Source: Lophium mytilinum | Lineage: Eukaryota; Ascomycota; Dothideomycetes; Mytilinidiales; Mytilinidiaceae | Direction of reading: 5' to 3' | Length of the DNA: 64,000 bases | Assembly (NCBI GenBank): GCA_010093605.1 | Contig: MU004185.1 | Span: 207,334 to 271,333, forward strand | In this document: in pieces, positions 19,955 to 31,327 of the stretch | Layout: each line of letters begins with the position of its first letter | Position numbering within the stretch: position 1 is the stretch's first letter | Program-made: the position numbers and the translations under genes | The notes under the pieces: generated by a model | Told to the model about the DNA's origin: nothing | The model's input: only the letters and a program-made list of their open reading frames with translations | The model's database searches: none

Positions 19955-22805
19955 ATGGCTTCACAGGTCACTAGCTATGAGCGCTACAAAGCGGACACGA
20001 ACCTCTTCACGACGTGGCTTGGGACAACAGCTAAAACCTGTGGTTGGAAACCGTCTTCGAAACTTAGTGAGTGTACTTTGAGTTTGCAGCTACTCGACGA
20101 TCGATGGATCTATATCTCCCACACTTGGAATGCAGCTTGAAAGAGGATAGCTCGCTAACCTTGTTGTAGCGGCTACGACAAACACCCCGACGACTGAAAA
20201 AGAAGCAGCAAAAGGGCCGCGACTGAAGGGCAAGGCTCGCAAGCTTGCCAAAGAAGAGGCACAGGGTTCCTCTGCGTCTATGAACAAAGTCGCGCCGAAA
20301 GAGTCTAGACCGATACAAAAATACATCATCACCACCGAAGAGCTTCTCGAGCAAGTCGACGTGGTCTCCACGTCTCGGAGCTCGATGATGCCCGATGCGA
20401 TACGTAAAGCGCTTTCAGGTGCTATCAAAGCGCGGCAGAGATGCGCTGCTTGGTTCGAGAAGACCAACTCAGCAACTCGAGGTAGGTGGCCGGCGAATTG
20501 AGTGAGTGCCCATCACTGTATCCTAATGAATATGACAGAGTCCTTGGATGGCCATCAGTACTTCATTGGAGTGCTTCAACGAGCTTTGAACAAACTCGGA
20601 GTTACTACACCCCTACCTAAATCGGTTCCCGGCCTTGACGCTGCGAATGAAGGCGAAGAGGACCTTACCTTTATGCTAAATGCTTTTGAGGCGCTGGAAG
20701 TTGAGGACATCACTGAAGAGGAGACTCTAAAGTCCCTTCAATCAGAGGCCGCAAACGAAAGCAAAACCCTCAATGACTCGTATGAAGTCAAAGTGGACGA
20801 CAACGCGGAAATTGCCTTCAAAATCTTCTCGTTATTCGAAGACATTCATAGGATTCGGACGGAGCTCAGACAGGTCTGGACGCAATTCCGCGATGGTCAA
20901 ATTCAACTGCTTCAAGCCTCTGTATTGACGACAGCTGCCCTGGAAATTGTAGACCAGGCTGAGAAAGAGGTCTATCAAGCATATGCGACTACCAACAAAG
21001 CGACACCAAACACATACAAAGACCTTGCTGGACTCATCTATGCCACTGAAGCACTGACCAGAGGCCAAGACTCCGATTTCATGCCTGAGCCAACCGAGAT
21101 CAAGTTCGTGAAATTGGAGGATGTTCACAAACTTCGGGACCTCTATGACAGCGACGATGATGATACAGACCTACCACCGACTAGAAGCTTGGAGATTCCT
21201 CCTTTCGATGAGTTCGTTCTGCTACCCACTGGCCGCACCCTCTTAAGATTGGCACAGTACAAGGATTTCGTTGCAACAACCGGCTGGCCATATCCTATCC
21301 CAGGAATGCAACTCAACTATGTCCGTCGCCCAGAGTTACTTGATGACCCGAGGATTCAAAAGTTCATGAAACAAGACGAGTTCCTGTGTCAAGTTTTCCT
21401 CGATATGACATTGGAGGAAGGCATCAGACGCCCGGGGAAAAAAGTTCGAAGAGAGATCAACAGCTTGGCACCTCATTTAGCATTGGAGTACGATGATCCG
21501 TTCCACTCGATAATGCGTCAAGTCTGGTCAGAAGGAACGGTAACAACAAGAATGGTGTTCGCTGCACAGGTCTTGTGGGACATGTCTGAGATTTGCTACT
21601 CTGCTCCATCACCTCTCGATATCATGAAGGCTGCATCCGGTCAAGTTCAGGACTCGTTCAAGTTCTTTGTTGACTCATCTGGGACTTTGGATACTGAAGA
21701 CGTCAGATGGCTGAGTAAGGACCAGGGTCTCATCATGAAAATATATGGGCGAATGAGTTTCAACCTTGTCCAACCGCCAGTGAGCATGCTGAAGGCAATG
21801 GCGATGAAAGGACTCACTACTCAGCCGAAAATGGGCCACAGCTTTCCATCGGAGATGTTCAATAACCCGGGAAGAATCGCCAAATGGGAAGGAAATGCAA
21901 AGAAGATCAAAGCAGACCAGATGACTGAGCCCAACAAAGACGCTAGCTTCTTGCTGAAAGCCAACCCCCTTTACGCCGGGACTCTTCTTCTTGATGTTGC
22001 GGCCATGGTGGAAGAGGCGGGAGTTGCCCTAGCAAATCATCATTTGTCAATCTTCTGCGTCGCTCATCTCTACAACGCCCTTCGTAGGTTCGGACTTCTC
22101 GACGTCAACTGGCCAGATCTTGAGCGGATCATCGAGCTGCACAAAGGCGCGATATTTGCCAACGACATCCCTAGTATTTCCAACGAGATGGTGGCCCGGT
22201 TCTCCTACCGAACGGGGCTTTCAACGCCGAACTCTCGTCGCTTCGAGACGAAGAAGCCGTGGAAATTTCAGACCACGCCAGCTACTCAGGCCCTTCGCGG
22301 TTTCTTTGGTACAAAGGAGCCGATGTCTCGCCTCATGGATAATCTACGCACCCAAGCCGAGTCGCACGAGCTGAAGATCGATGACCCGGTTCTGGAACGC
22401 TCAGATCTCCCAAAGACTGGCAGGAGCAGTAAGACATTGACCCTCACACCTCGCCACGCTCTTGTTGAGATGGGTCGCTACATTGGAGCCATCCTGCCCG
22501 ACATTGAACTCGACTACGTTACCTTGACGAGAACCTGCAACAAGCTCCTGAGGCAGCTTCGCTCACGCATAAGATCTGAGTTCGGCATTGACTATCCTAC
22601 TATTCGGGAGTATCCCGGCGATTCGAATGATCACAGCGTGATGCTTGTCGTCTTAGGGATTCTCACAGAGGCGAATGACGTGTCGAAGAAGCGATCCAAA
22701 CGTAAAAAGACTAAGAATGAAGAGCCACATGACATGTGGAAGAATGCGCCGCAGCTGATACTCGCGAGGGATATGCTGAAGAAGTGTGTTGAGCCCGTAA
22801 ACTGA
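19955..22805 (+). CDS. DUF6604-domain protein, 896 residues
   Basis: Three exons: 19955-20066, 20170-20481 and 20539-22805. Both introns are canonical (GTGAGT to GTAG; GTAGGT to ACAG) and keep frame. The N-terminus VTSYERYKADTNLFTTWLGT matches the start of the fungal DUF6604 domain. A Lys-rich linker follows, then YIITTEELLEQVDVV and a helical region up to about residue 280. The remainder is helical and acidic, with no enzyme motif recognised, and the C-terminus has a basic patch (SKKRSKRKKTKNEE) that may be a nuclear signal. Large DUF6604 proteins are common in filamentous ascomycetes and are functionally uncharacterised. Confidence 0.85.
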
Positions 22806-23118
22806 GCGCTCGAGTCTTTCGTAGTCAACATCTTAACGACTGCTATAGGCCAGATGGCGAGTAGTCTCGATTTTTCCTCCGCGCCGGCAAGCTGTTACCG
22901 GCGGATGAGGAGGAATTGTGAAATGGCATTCAAGGTTGACGGCATGAATCAGATTGGCATGTACACCCCTTACTCAAAACGATTTCGATACTGCCTAGTC
23001 TCTCCCTCCGAACTAATAGAGGAATGAGCGCAATATCTGTTTCCAACAGGATAAACCCAGACTGTATTCATCGTTCACGTGACATGAAACTCGCGCCTCA
23101 CTCCCACACAAACCAAAC
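22806..23118. other. Short gap between convergent genes
   Basis: This region joins the 3' ends of the DUF6604 and dehydrogenase genes. No element was recognised. Confidence 0.4.
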
Positions 23119-23956
23119 CTACCACGGTTGCACTCCCGCCCGATTCACCACCAATCCGACCCTATCATCCCTGACCCCCTCAATCACGTCTTTGATAAAG
23201 ATCCCCCCCACATCCGCGTTCTCCGCTCCCATCTTCTTCATCGCCTCCGGGTTACCAGCCAGTCCCGTCGCCAGCAGCCCCGGCGAGATGCACCAGATCT
23301 TCACGCCGTGCTCCTTCAGCCTATTGCACCACCCCAGCATCTGCATGTTCATTGCCGTTTTGCTGCAGCGGTAGCCGAATGGATACGTGATCCCAGGCCG
23401 GGGGTGGAGGCCTGCAGTTGCGGTGGTTAGAGACGAGAGGCCGGAGGTCACGAAGAGCAGACGTGGGGATTTGGATTTCAGGAGGAGGGGCTCGAAGACC
23501 ACGGTCAGAACTTGGGTGCTGGTGACGTTGAGGTTGTAGGCGCGGTTCATGGCGGTGCGGATGGAGGCAGGGGATCCGTCGGCCATGTCGGTGTCGAATT
23601 GGGCACCTGTTATGTTGGTCAGCTCGATCCTTATTGGGGGAAATAGAAAAAAGGGCATGGCGCGTACCTGCGTTGTTGATCAAAACATCAATGTACCCGA
23701 CGCTGGACTTCACGGTCTCGAAGGCTGCGGTTATGGACTCGTCGCTCTCGATGTCAAGCTGCAGCGGTACGAGCTTGCTGGCGGTATCTGAGAACTCTTT
23801 TTCAAGAGTAGCAATAGCATTGTTGACTTTCTCGATTGATCGTCCGCTTAGCAAGATAGTGTATGGACCCTTGGAGGATACATAGAGGGCTTTCACGGAC
23901 TCGTAGCCTATGCCCGTGTTTCCCCCAGTGATGAGAACGATGGTGTTGCCAGACAT
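23119..23956 (-). CDS. Short-chain dehydrogenase/reductase (classical SDR)
   Basis: Exons 23956-23668 and 23606-23119 with a 61-bp intron give 258 residues. The NAD(P)-binding motif is TGGNTGIG near the N-terminus, the structural motif NNAG spans the splice junction (NNAGAQFDTD), and the catalytic set is Ser in VTSGLSS plus YRCSK. The length is standard for the family. The ARTS-type residues after the first strand (LSGRS) suggest NADP preference, but this is a guess. The ATG at 23956 gives MSGNTIVLITGGNTGIG, an exact family start; an upstream in-frame ATG would add 69 unrelated residues. The substrate is not predictable. No signal peptide or membrane segment is seen. Confidence 0.93.
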
Positions 23957-24935
23957 TTTGCTTTTGAGTTCTGAGTATACTGTGAAGTGACTGAAGGAAT
24001 TCGATCTTAATCGAACCGCACAAGAAGCGTTGTCCGTTGTATATGACTCCCTTGTACGAATTCTCGCGTAGTTTGCACGGCTGGAGTCCGAAACCGGGTT
24101 CGGGGATAGTGACGGACTTAGGAAGCTAAGCTTTCGACCGCTCACAGTCCGCTCTTCTTTCAAGTCGGCATCACTTTTTGGGGGTTTGATTACTTGGTTT
24201 ACTCTGCGGCGGAGGCATAACGTCCCGACGGACCATCGGATGTCACTCTCTTTCGAAACAACGACACAAATGTAGCCTATAAGAAGTGAGGATGATTCTC
24301 AGGCCTCTCGCTCAGACCTCCCACCACGCATCTCCTTTCTCCTTCGCCGTCTGTGCTGCAAAAGTATCATACAGTATTCATGAAGGTACTGTGAGTCGAA
24401 TCTGGGAGCTGTGTGGACCTGCCCTACGCCATAGGCTGCTTTTGCCGGTAAACGTACGGGTTTGGATCTATTTTGGATGGGCATTTGGTCTAGATGTACA
24501 ATTATGCATGTTCCGTACATGACTGTGAAAGGGGCGAGGCCGTTGCCCCTGTTCATGGAGGCGTTGAGCCCCAGTCTATCATGCTTCATGAGGATCAGTT
24601 GCGTCGCGCGTCCGATGTTCCCAGAACCTACAGTATAGAGGCCCTTATCTTCGGGGCGCTCTCGGCGGTGAGTCTCTCCAGACTTGTGATTTGAGTGGAA
24701 GTTGAGCGAAAAGTGGTGCTGTGAAGGCTAGCAGCCCTGGCTACGGACGGAAGAAAGTGGACAGCATATTTACGTCGGCCCAGGTGTTGGACGTGCTCTT
24801 TATGGGGACGGACACCTTACTGAGCGCTCTAACCTTACCTACTAATTTGTCCGTCTTTACTTCATATCACCCAACTGCAGGTAAGCGCTGCCCTTTCCAA
24901 AACACCGCATTTGCACACCGGCTTTTGTCTCCACT
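23957..24935. other. Intergenic, divergent promoter region
   Basis: This 1-kb stretch separates the dehydrogenase (minus) from the 2EXR-like gene (plus), so it carries both promoters. No coding or repeat structure stands out. Confidence 0.45.
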
Positions 24936-25780
24936 ATGGCGGACCAAGAATCGTGGGTTGAATTGGATGGCAAGCCGGTTAAACCCATACAGAGCGGCGT
25001 TTCGGATCAACAGCAAGCTCTTGACAAGGTGAGTCGAAACCTGTTGGAAGCGAGAACATGGCTAACCACATGTATCAGACAGTCGACAACGATTTGCTCC
25101 ATCAGCTCCCTTTCGAACTCAAGGAAATGGTCTATGAGCATACCTTTCCGGACAAGGTCGTGTGGGCCGACCGAAAGCGGATCACGAGGAAGACTTTGTC
25201 GTTTCGACACGACGGTGAAAAGTGCAGTCTTGGACTGCTACGTACTTCAATCACCACCAAGATGATGGCGCTCCCCGGTCTTTATGCTTTCGCAGCATTC
25301 CAAGTCAGGATCCAATCCAACGCGATCAGTTTCCTTGGAAAAAGACACATCAACGGCGGCACCATACCGAGTTTAGAGCACGTCCGAAACGTGCACATCA
25401 TTCTCGACGTCATGAAGGCACCGGCATTCGAACTGGACGAGCCTGGCAGATGGGAAGACAAGGCCGCCTTGTTGCGGAGGAAGATCCAACTCGCAAAACT
25501 CCAACAAAATGTCAACACTATTTCACAGGAGCTGAAAAGGTGCGATGCCATGCGAAGCCTGTGTGTCGTCCTTACCGAGAATGGGCATCCACCGGAGGAT
25601 GTGTACTACACGGAGTCCGTCAAAACCATCGTACTACCACTTAATGATATGGTGCCCAAGACAAAGGTCTCGATACTGTACTCATCGGAGTATGGTAGCA
25701 TGGAATATTTCCTCGGATATGGACGTCTCACTCTAACGAACTTGAATATTGAGGCTGTTAGAGAATGGCTGGGTTCTTGA
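24936..25780 (+). CDS. F-box/2EXR-like protein
   Basis: Exon 1 (24936-25028) and exon 2 (25079-25780) are joined by a 50-bp phase-0 intron (GTGAGT to TCAG), giving 264 residues. After a 30-residue acidic leader the motif LLHQLPFELKEMVYEHTF resembles the F-box/2EXR helix seen in three other genes of this window (55037, 60547, 62064). A mid segment (LGLLRTSITTKMMALPGLYAF) has the layout of the 'LLRTCRQIRxEA' block of the family. No other domain is seen. These genes are numerous and fast-evolving in Dothideomycetes; their targets are unknown. Confidence 0.72.
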
Positions 25781-25802
25781 ATCAGTTTTCGGACGACCCG
25801 AA

Positions 25803-26038
25803 AATCCCCTCTCCCCCAAAGGCAGCCGAGTTTATCTGATTGCGTTTTCGAATCCCCTCTCCCCCAAAGGCAGCCGAGTTTATCTGATTGCGTTTTCGAA
25901 TCCCCTCTTCCCCCAAAGGCAGCCGAGTTTTTCGGATTGCGTTTTCATATCCCCCACAGGCAGCCAAGTCTCTCCAATTGCGTTTTCGAAGCCCCCCTCC
26001 CCTCAAAAGCAGTCGAGTTTCTCTGATTGCGTTCTCGA
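25803..26038. repeat. 48-bp minisatellite, about five copies
   Basis: Units start at 25803, 25851 and 25899, followed by two more divergent ones. The first two copies are identical. The core is GGCAGCCGAGTTT, followed by ATTGCGTTTTCG. The period is a multiple of three, so frames stay open across it, but there is no independent sign of translation. It begins 22 bp after the stop of the 2EXR-like gene. Confidence 0.9.
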
Positions 26039-26842
26039 CTGTCCCAAGCTAAGGTTGATATGAAACTCAATCCTTTTTCCAACCCAAAGGTCTTGGTTTC
26101 ATATTCGCATACATGGATTCATCTCCCATTCTAATCCCAGAAATCTGCAAGCGACTCCCAGCATCTCTTTCTTTCCTACTAAATATATTGCGTGATTCCA
26201 AAGAATAATCCTATCTCTTACTACAACCTTATGGTACACGCTGAACTGAATCTGGGTCTAAATATAAAGGCAGTATTAGTTGACTTGAGCCTCATCTGCA
26301 AGGTCTGCTAGCTATATTACCGGCAGCATCCCCGTGAGGCCACTCTACTGCCGCTTAAACCCGTGAGAGTAAGCTTTATACACGCCTCTAAACTCACTCC
26401 CCTTCAACTTACATCACTCCTCACCTACAGATTACTTTTGTGTAAAGGCAGCTTAATAGCACCTCACTTCACCATCGGAGATAACCTGCTGGCTAAACCC
26501 GTGAAAGTAAGCTTTATAAACGTTTCCGATATCTCTCCACCATCAGCTTTCAACCCCTCTCGCCCGCCAGCTTTTCAATACCACCCAAAGGCGGCCTAGC
26601 ACAACGTGACATTACCTCCAGAGATAACCTACTACATATGCCCAGAGGAGTAAGCTGTCTCCGTGAATTCAATCTCTCTCCGCCATCAGCTTACACTACC
26701 TTAGGAGTACCAACTTTCCACGCCCATTTACGAAGTCTTGTGGAGCACCACCTTTTTCAGCCACTAAACCAGACAAGGTACGTCGTCCATAGTGCATCCA
26801 TTTTGTTAAGAGTGGCGGCTAATTGTTTTCAGATCAACCAGA
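26039..26842. other. Intergenic with weak 138-bp repeats
   Basis: The string TAAACCCGTGA(A/G)AGTAAG occurs at 26356 and again at 26494, each followed by similar CT-rich sequence. A third degenerate copy begins near 26640 (GAGGAGTAAGCTGTCTCCGT). A 5'-leader intron (GTACGT at about 26776 to TTTTCAG just before 26830) probably belongs to the next gene. Confidence 0.5.
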
Positions 26843-28117
26843 ATGGAACCCAGAAGCATGTTCGGCCCTTACGACGACACCCCAGGAACTGCAAGCGTCG
26901 CTACTCCAGCTGTTAAACTCGAGGAGACCGCCAGGTCAGGACCTAAGCCAGCAACATCTACTCCACATCCACCACGCGTCTCACCTATTCATACCGCCAG
27001 CGGACCCATTAGCAGTGACAAAGCCGGCGTCGATGCCAAGGCCCCCGACCGCATTTTCAAACCCGCATCGAAGTCCACTTCAGCACCCAAAGCCTCTGCA
27101 ACACCTGCCCTCTCAAGCTCGACTATGTCAGCCGCCGTTTACAGGGAAAGAAGGTCGCCTCCAGAGAGTGACCTGCAGGGAGATCAGGCATTGGCTGGTA
27201 ATGCCAACGCCCGAGACGGCGTTCCTCGTCCTGCATCCAACCCCGGGGATCCATCCGAAACCCTTGCGCCCCCAAAGGAAGCCATAATCGGCGCTGGCGT
27301 TGACATCTCTACACCTGCCTCCCAGCCCGCTCCTCATCTTGAAAGCTTGACATCCTCTACCCCCCCATAGTCGAGCTTGACGCCCGTCATCCCCTCGGAG
27401 AAAATGGCGTCTCCACACACTGACCTGCAGGGGGGTGAGGCATCGAATACAAACGATGATTCACCAAAGGTACGTCCTCTGCATTCAACTATTATTACTA
27501 GTCTAAGTTTGTTGTACCAGAGTCCGAATTCGAAGAAGCCCGAATCGCCAGCCAACTCGAGCGGTGGGGACGAGGGTTCCAGTCGAAAAAGAAGAGCTGA
27601 TCCATCTCTAATCCAGAAACGCGTTCGACTGGTGGACGCGGTGGTAGAAAGAAGAACAAGAAATCAAGAGTTAGAGAGGACAGTCGAGAATCTTCGACTC
27701 CAAATAGCGAAAAGCGATAACGAAAAGAATGAGCGCGAAATGAATCGAGGTTCGTTTCGCAATCAGATCAGCGACTTGGAAGAGAAGCTCAGCAATGCGA
27801 ATCGGAAACTTTCCGATACCCAAGCCGAACTGGAGAAGGTAAAAACCGACTACGAGGCAAAGATGGAAACGGAAAGACAGGCATCGAAGGTACAGATAGA
27901 CGCGGAGAAGAAGGCATTGGAGACAGCTCGGCTCGATATGGCCGAGGAACTTACAATGTATCTCGTGGATGCGCTTCTCCCCGACAGCGAGATAATAGAG
28001 GCGCTAAAGACCTATAGAATCAACGAGAACGAAGCAGAAGAAATCCTCCGAGAATTTCAACAGAGGCTATTCGAAAACGGCGAAGGTGCGGATGATGGTG
28101 GTGCAGCTGAGGATTGA
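26843..28117 (+). pseudogene. Coiled-coil protein gene with one in-frame TAG
   Basis: The frame opens at 26843 (MEPRSMFGPYDDTPGTAS) and encodes a Pro/Ser/Ala-rich disordered stretch. A TAG lies at 27368-27370, and the same frame continues with SSLTPVIPSEKMASPHTDLQ. A canonical 51-bp intron (27470-27520, GTACGT to CCAG) follows, and then a basic patch (RKRRADPSLIQKRVR) and a long coiled coil rich in Glu, Lys and Leu (about residues 265-370). The C-terminus has an acidic helix and is Gly-rich. A phase-0 intron using a weak GTTGAC donor at 27299 and the TAG itself as acceptor would remove the stop, so this may be an intact gene. If so it has three exons. The function is unknown; it could be structural or nuclear. 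Confidence 0.5.
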
Positions 28118-28889
28118 TATGGGCAGGGGAGGCATATGGGTTACTGAGAGATTCTCCAAGGGATAGGCGATCTGTATTCTAGCACAATCTTTCCAATCAT
28201 GGGATGCCACGATTCAATACTTCCCTTTCCTTTGGAAATTGGGGTCTGTCGCCTGTTGTCCTAGAATTTTCGTCTTGACAGCGTCACTTCTCGCCTTCTA
28301 CCCTATCCTCCCCACTGAACAAGCGGCCAGTTGGGTGGATATCAGAGGGTTTTCTGCGCCCAGTCATGGCCTAACTTTTCCTTCATTTCATGGCATCGCA
28401 TATCTGCGCTAACTTCTGTAACTTCTAGCAACTGCTATCCGTATGCTTCCTGCACCACCACACTCCATGAAACCGCCAACTTTTTGGCAATAACTGGCAC
28501 CACCGGGTTTCAAATTCTGTCCGAGCTCCACCGTCACCCCAACAATGCGAAATTCGTCGCTGCCAGGCTCTACTATTCAAAGCACTTATCCACCGTCCTC
28601 CTACCCCTGCACAATCCATCACTACGACAACTTTTCAGCGACGTGATCGGCAGTATCTTTGGAGCTGTTGCTCTAGATCTCTCGACCCTTGTTCTATCTG
28701 GGCCACTCGACAACTAGGAACCAAGTTCGAATACGTACCCTCTGTCCGAACCTTCAGTCCGCCCTTGGCCCTCATATCCCGTTTCCGTACTCTGGAAATC
28801 TCAAACATATACAGCCTCCAATTGCCACTCATCTGTCACTCTCAGCAATCCGAACGTTTTCGAATCCTCTCTACATCTCAATCGTACTC
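28118..28889. other. Intergenic, no firm gene
   Basis: This stretch has one open frame of 128 codons on the plus strand (28331), with low-complexity composition and no recognisable domain. I do not call it. Confidence 0.4.
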
Positions 28890-29198
28890 ATGGCATCACT
28901 TTCATCGCTGCCTCCTGAGCTGATGGACAAGACTCTGCGCCAGTCGGTTATCAACACACAGCGCGATGTCGACACTCTCGAATCGCCCCAGACAAGGGAG
29001 GAGGTTCATGCGGTGCGAATTGGCAGAGTCTCCAGGCGGACGAACCATCAGCGCCCTCAGATCATCCTAGTCAAACTATGTCTTGATACTGTCCCCTTTG
29101 TACCCAATGTTGCTTTCCATTCGAAGTTTCGGAAAAAGTTCGTCCGGCTTTCGTTAGTGCCTTTGTACCTCCTGATGGAGGTTTTCAGTATTGCTTAG
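28890..29198 (+). CDS. Short F-box-like protein or fragment
   Basis: 102 codons begin MASLSSLPPELMDKTLRQSV, which resembles the first helix of an F-box, followed by a basic region (RIGRVSRRTNHQRPQ). It lacks the rest of a substrate-binding domain. It could be a truncated paralogue of the F-box family. The upstream pyrimidine-rich stretch gives some support for a promoter. Confidence 0.3.
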   Translation: MASLSSLPPELMDKTLRQSVINTQRDVDTLESPQTREEVHAVRIGRVSRRTNHQRPQIILVKLCLDTVPFVPNVAFHSKFRKKFVRLSLVPLYLLMEVFSIA

Positions 29199-30025
29199 CT
29201 TCACGTGGCTCATTTGCTTCATACTTGAATTAGTTCAATACATCCTTCTGTCCACAAAAGAGCATATCCCTATTATCAATCCTCCCAACTACCTAGGTAT
29301 GTTTATACTATAAGTAAACTAGAAAGTTGCAGCTGTGGAAATGAGGCCGGTTTTCGTCATCCCTTAGTGCCATTCGTCGCATACCTGAGTAGCGGACAGC
29401 TAAGCGGGTCACGAGTTCGGTGAATAGGGTGTGGGAGGGGGGCCCTCACATAGCCCTAGCGATACTTATCCGAAGCATGACAAGCTAGTGATAGTGGTTA
29501 GTGAAGGTTACTCCGAAGACTTATATTATTCCTTTTGGTCTGGAAATAGGTCTTCGCTACGCCCACCCCCCTCGATTACAGACGTTATTGGGTTCGCTAT
29601 TTTTAGTTCTTTCAGTGATCAGCTGAATTGTAGGCTGGAACGCATGCTTGTTATCTGTTTCCAAGCATTTACTTCTGGACATCTTGGCGTCTTGCGATAG
29701 TAGCGCTTTCAACGGGTATTTTGGCTTTCATATTGGTCTTGATCAAATGTGGACTAACAGCGCCAAAAGAGGCTAGCTTCCTCTGGGACATCCCGGCCGT
29801 GCAGCATGACGTGAAAGCTCTTCTTTGATGACTCTGCAATCAGCATTACTTGTTTTATATAATAATGCACCCACTCGCTTTTTAATGAAGAGCAAAGATG
29901 ACCCTCTGAGATATAAAGTTACTTTGACTTAGAAGTATTGTTTGCCATCCTTGTCCGAACGGCGACAATCCCGGCCGCAGATCGAAGCACATCGCCTTTT
30001 CTAGCCATCGCCTTTTCTAGCCATC
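29199..30025. other. Intergenic, upstream of the sulfite exporter
   Basis: An AT-richer stretch with no supported gene; one frame of 89 codons (29431) looks random. The 16-bp duplication just before the next ATG is listed separately. Confidence 0.4.
29990..30021. repeat. 16-bp tandem duplication before the SSU1-type start codon
   Basis: CATCGCCTTTTCTAGC occurs twice in a row, at 29990-30005 and 30006-30021, and is followed by CATC directly before the ATG at 30026. The two copies are identical, which points to recent slippage in the leader. Confidence 0.9.
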
Positions 30026-31327
30026 ATGGATCCCTCAGCAACCTTCGCCAACTGTCAAGTTCATCAAAACACCAGCGATACCTTCCAGCATGAGTGCCAC
30101 ACCAATACCAGCCAGTATGCCGTCCAGGACCTGGAGAAGCAGATCCGCGAGAGGAACAGTCGTGGGTGGCGAAAGATCGTTATCAACTTCACCCCGTCAT
30201 GGTTCTCCGTAAACATGGGCACAGGCATCGCCTCTATTCTCCTTCAAAACCTACCTTACAACGGAAGATGGCTATACTGGATTTCGGTCATCATTTTCTG
30301 CCTCAATGTCCTTCTCTTTGTCACTTTCCTAGCGATATCAGTCCTCCGATACGTAATGTTTAAAGGATTATTCATGTTCATGATTCGGCATCCTGTCCAA
30401 TCGCTCTTCGTTGGCACGTTCCCGATGGGTCTGGCGACTATTATCAACATGATTGTTTTCGTGTGTGTACCTGCATGGGGTCCTTGGGCAGTGACCTTTG
30501 CTTGGACTCTTTGGTGGATCGACGCGGCTATCTCGGTCGCGACTTGCTTCTCTCTTCCATTCATAATCATGAGCAATCACAAGTCCGATCTCTCAACTAT
30601 AACGGCGGCATGGCTCCTTCCAATCGTCAGCACCATCGTCGCATCCGCTTCCGGTGGCATCGTAGCCGAAGTACTGCCAAATCCGCAACACGCGCTATGG
30701 ACCGTTATCGTCTCTTACATTCTCTGGGGCACTGGTTTCCCTCTCGCGATGGTGGTGTTGGTCATGTACTTCCAACGTCTTACCATCTACCACCTCCCGC
30801 CTCGCGAGGTAATCGTCTCGGTCTTCCTCCCTCTCGGTCCCCTCGGCCAAGGCAGCTTCGCCCTGATGCAGCTCGGCAAAGTCGCCTTGAAGATATTCCC
30901 CATCACAGGGACTTTCGAACCCGACAGCGGACGCTTCTTCTACAATCTCGGGAACTACGCCGCCCTGATAATATGGGGCTACGGACTCGTATGGCTCTTC
31001 TTCGCCCTCGCGAGTATCAGCCGAAGCAGATTCCCGTTCAATATGGGCTGGTGGGGTTTCACGTTCCCCTTGGGCGTGTATACGGTTGCGACGACTACGT
31101 TAGCGAAGGATCTACCGAGCCAGTTCTTCAAAGTGCTGGGCACGATTTTCTCCGTGACGGTAATTCTTCTGTGGTTGACGGTTTTCATCAAGACGCTCCA
31201 GCGAGCAGCTACGGGGAAGCTGTTTTTTGCGCCTTGTGTCAAAGACTATGAGGCGCAACTAGCACAGAAGACGGTGGGGCCGAGTGCGGCAGAAGGCGAT
31301 TCAGAGACACGGTCTAAATCGGGGTAG
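30026..31327 (+). CDS. SSU1: Sulfite efflux transporter, SSU1 type (TDT family)
   Basis: Single exon, 433 residues. After a hydrophilic N-terminus the motif FTPSWFSVNMGTGIASILL is the signature of the tellurite-resistance/dicarboxylate transporter (TDT) family, which includes yeast Ssu1. About ten hydrophobic helices follow, for example WISVIIFCLNVLLFVTFLA, TITAAWLLPIVSTIVASASG and AALIIWGYGLVWLFFALA. The loop LGPLGQGSFALMQLG and the segment GWWGFTFPLGVYTVAT are also typical. Such proteins export sulfite across the plasma membrane, and some members transport malate. The family position here is clear, the exact substrate less so. The leader carries a tandem duplication and the 3' side is AT-rich. 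Confidence 0.92.
   Translation: MDPSATFANCQVHQNTSDTFQHECHTNTSQYAVQDLEKQIRERNSRGWRKIVINFTPSWFSVNMGTGIASILLQNLPYNGRWLYWISVIIFCLNVLLFVTFLAISVLRYVMFKGLFMFMIRHPVQSLFVGTFPMGLATIINMIVFVCVPAWGPWAVTFAWTLWWIDAAISVATCFSLPFIIMSNHKSDLSTITAAWLLPIVSTIVASASGGIVAEVLPNPQHALWTVIVSYILWGTGFPLAMVVLVMYFQRLTIYHLPPREVIVSVFLPLGPLGQGSFALMQLGKVALKIFPITGTFEPDSGRFFYNLGNYAALIIWGYGLVWLFFALASISRSRFPFNMGWWGFTFPLGVYTVATTTLAKDLPSQFFKVLGTIFSVTVILLWLTVFIKTLQRAATGKLFFAPCVKDYEAQLAQKTVGPSAAEGDSETRSKSG

Noticed and set aside
25803-26038. CRISPR-like periodicity
   Set aside because: The copies abut directly with no unique spacers, so it is a minisatellite. The genome is also clearly eukaryotic.
30463-31251. 262-codon frame on the plus strand inside the sulfite exporter
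   Set aside because: It is an out-of-frame shadow of a highly conserved transporter and has no domain.
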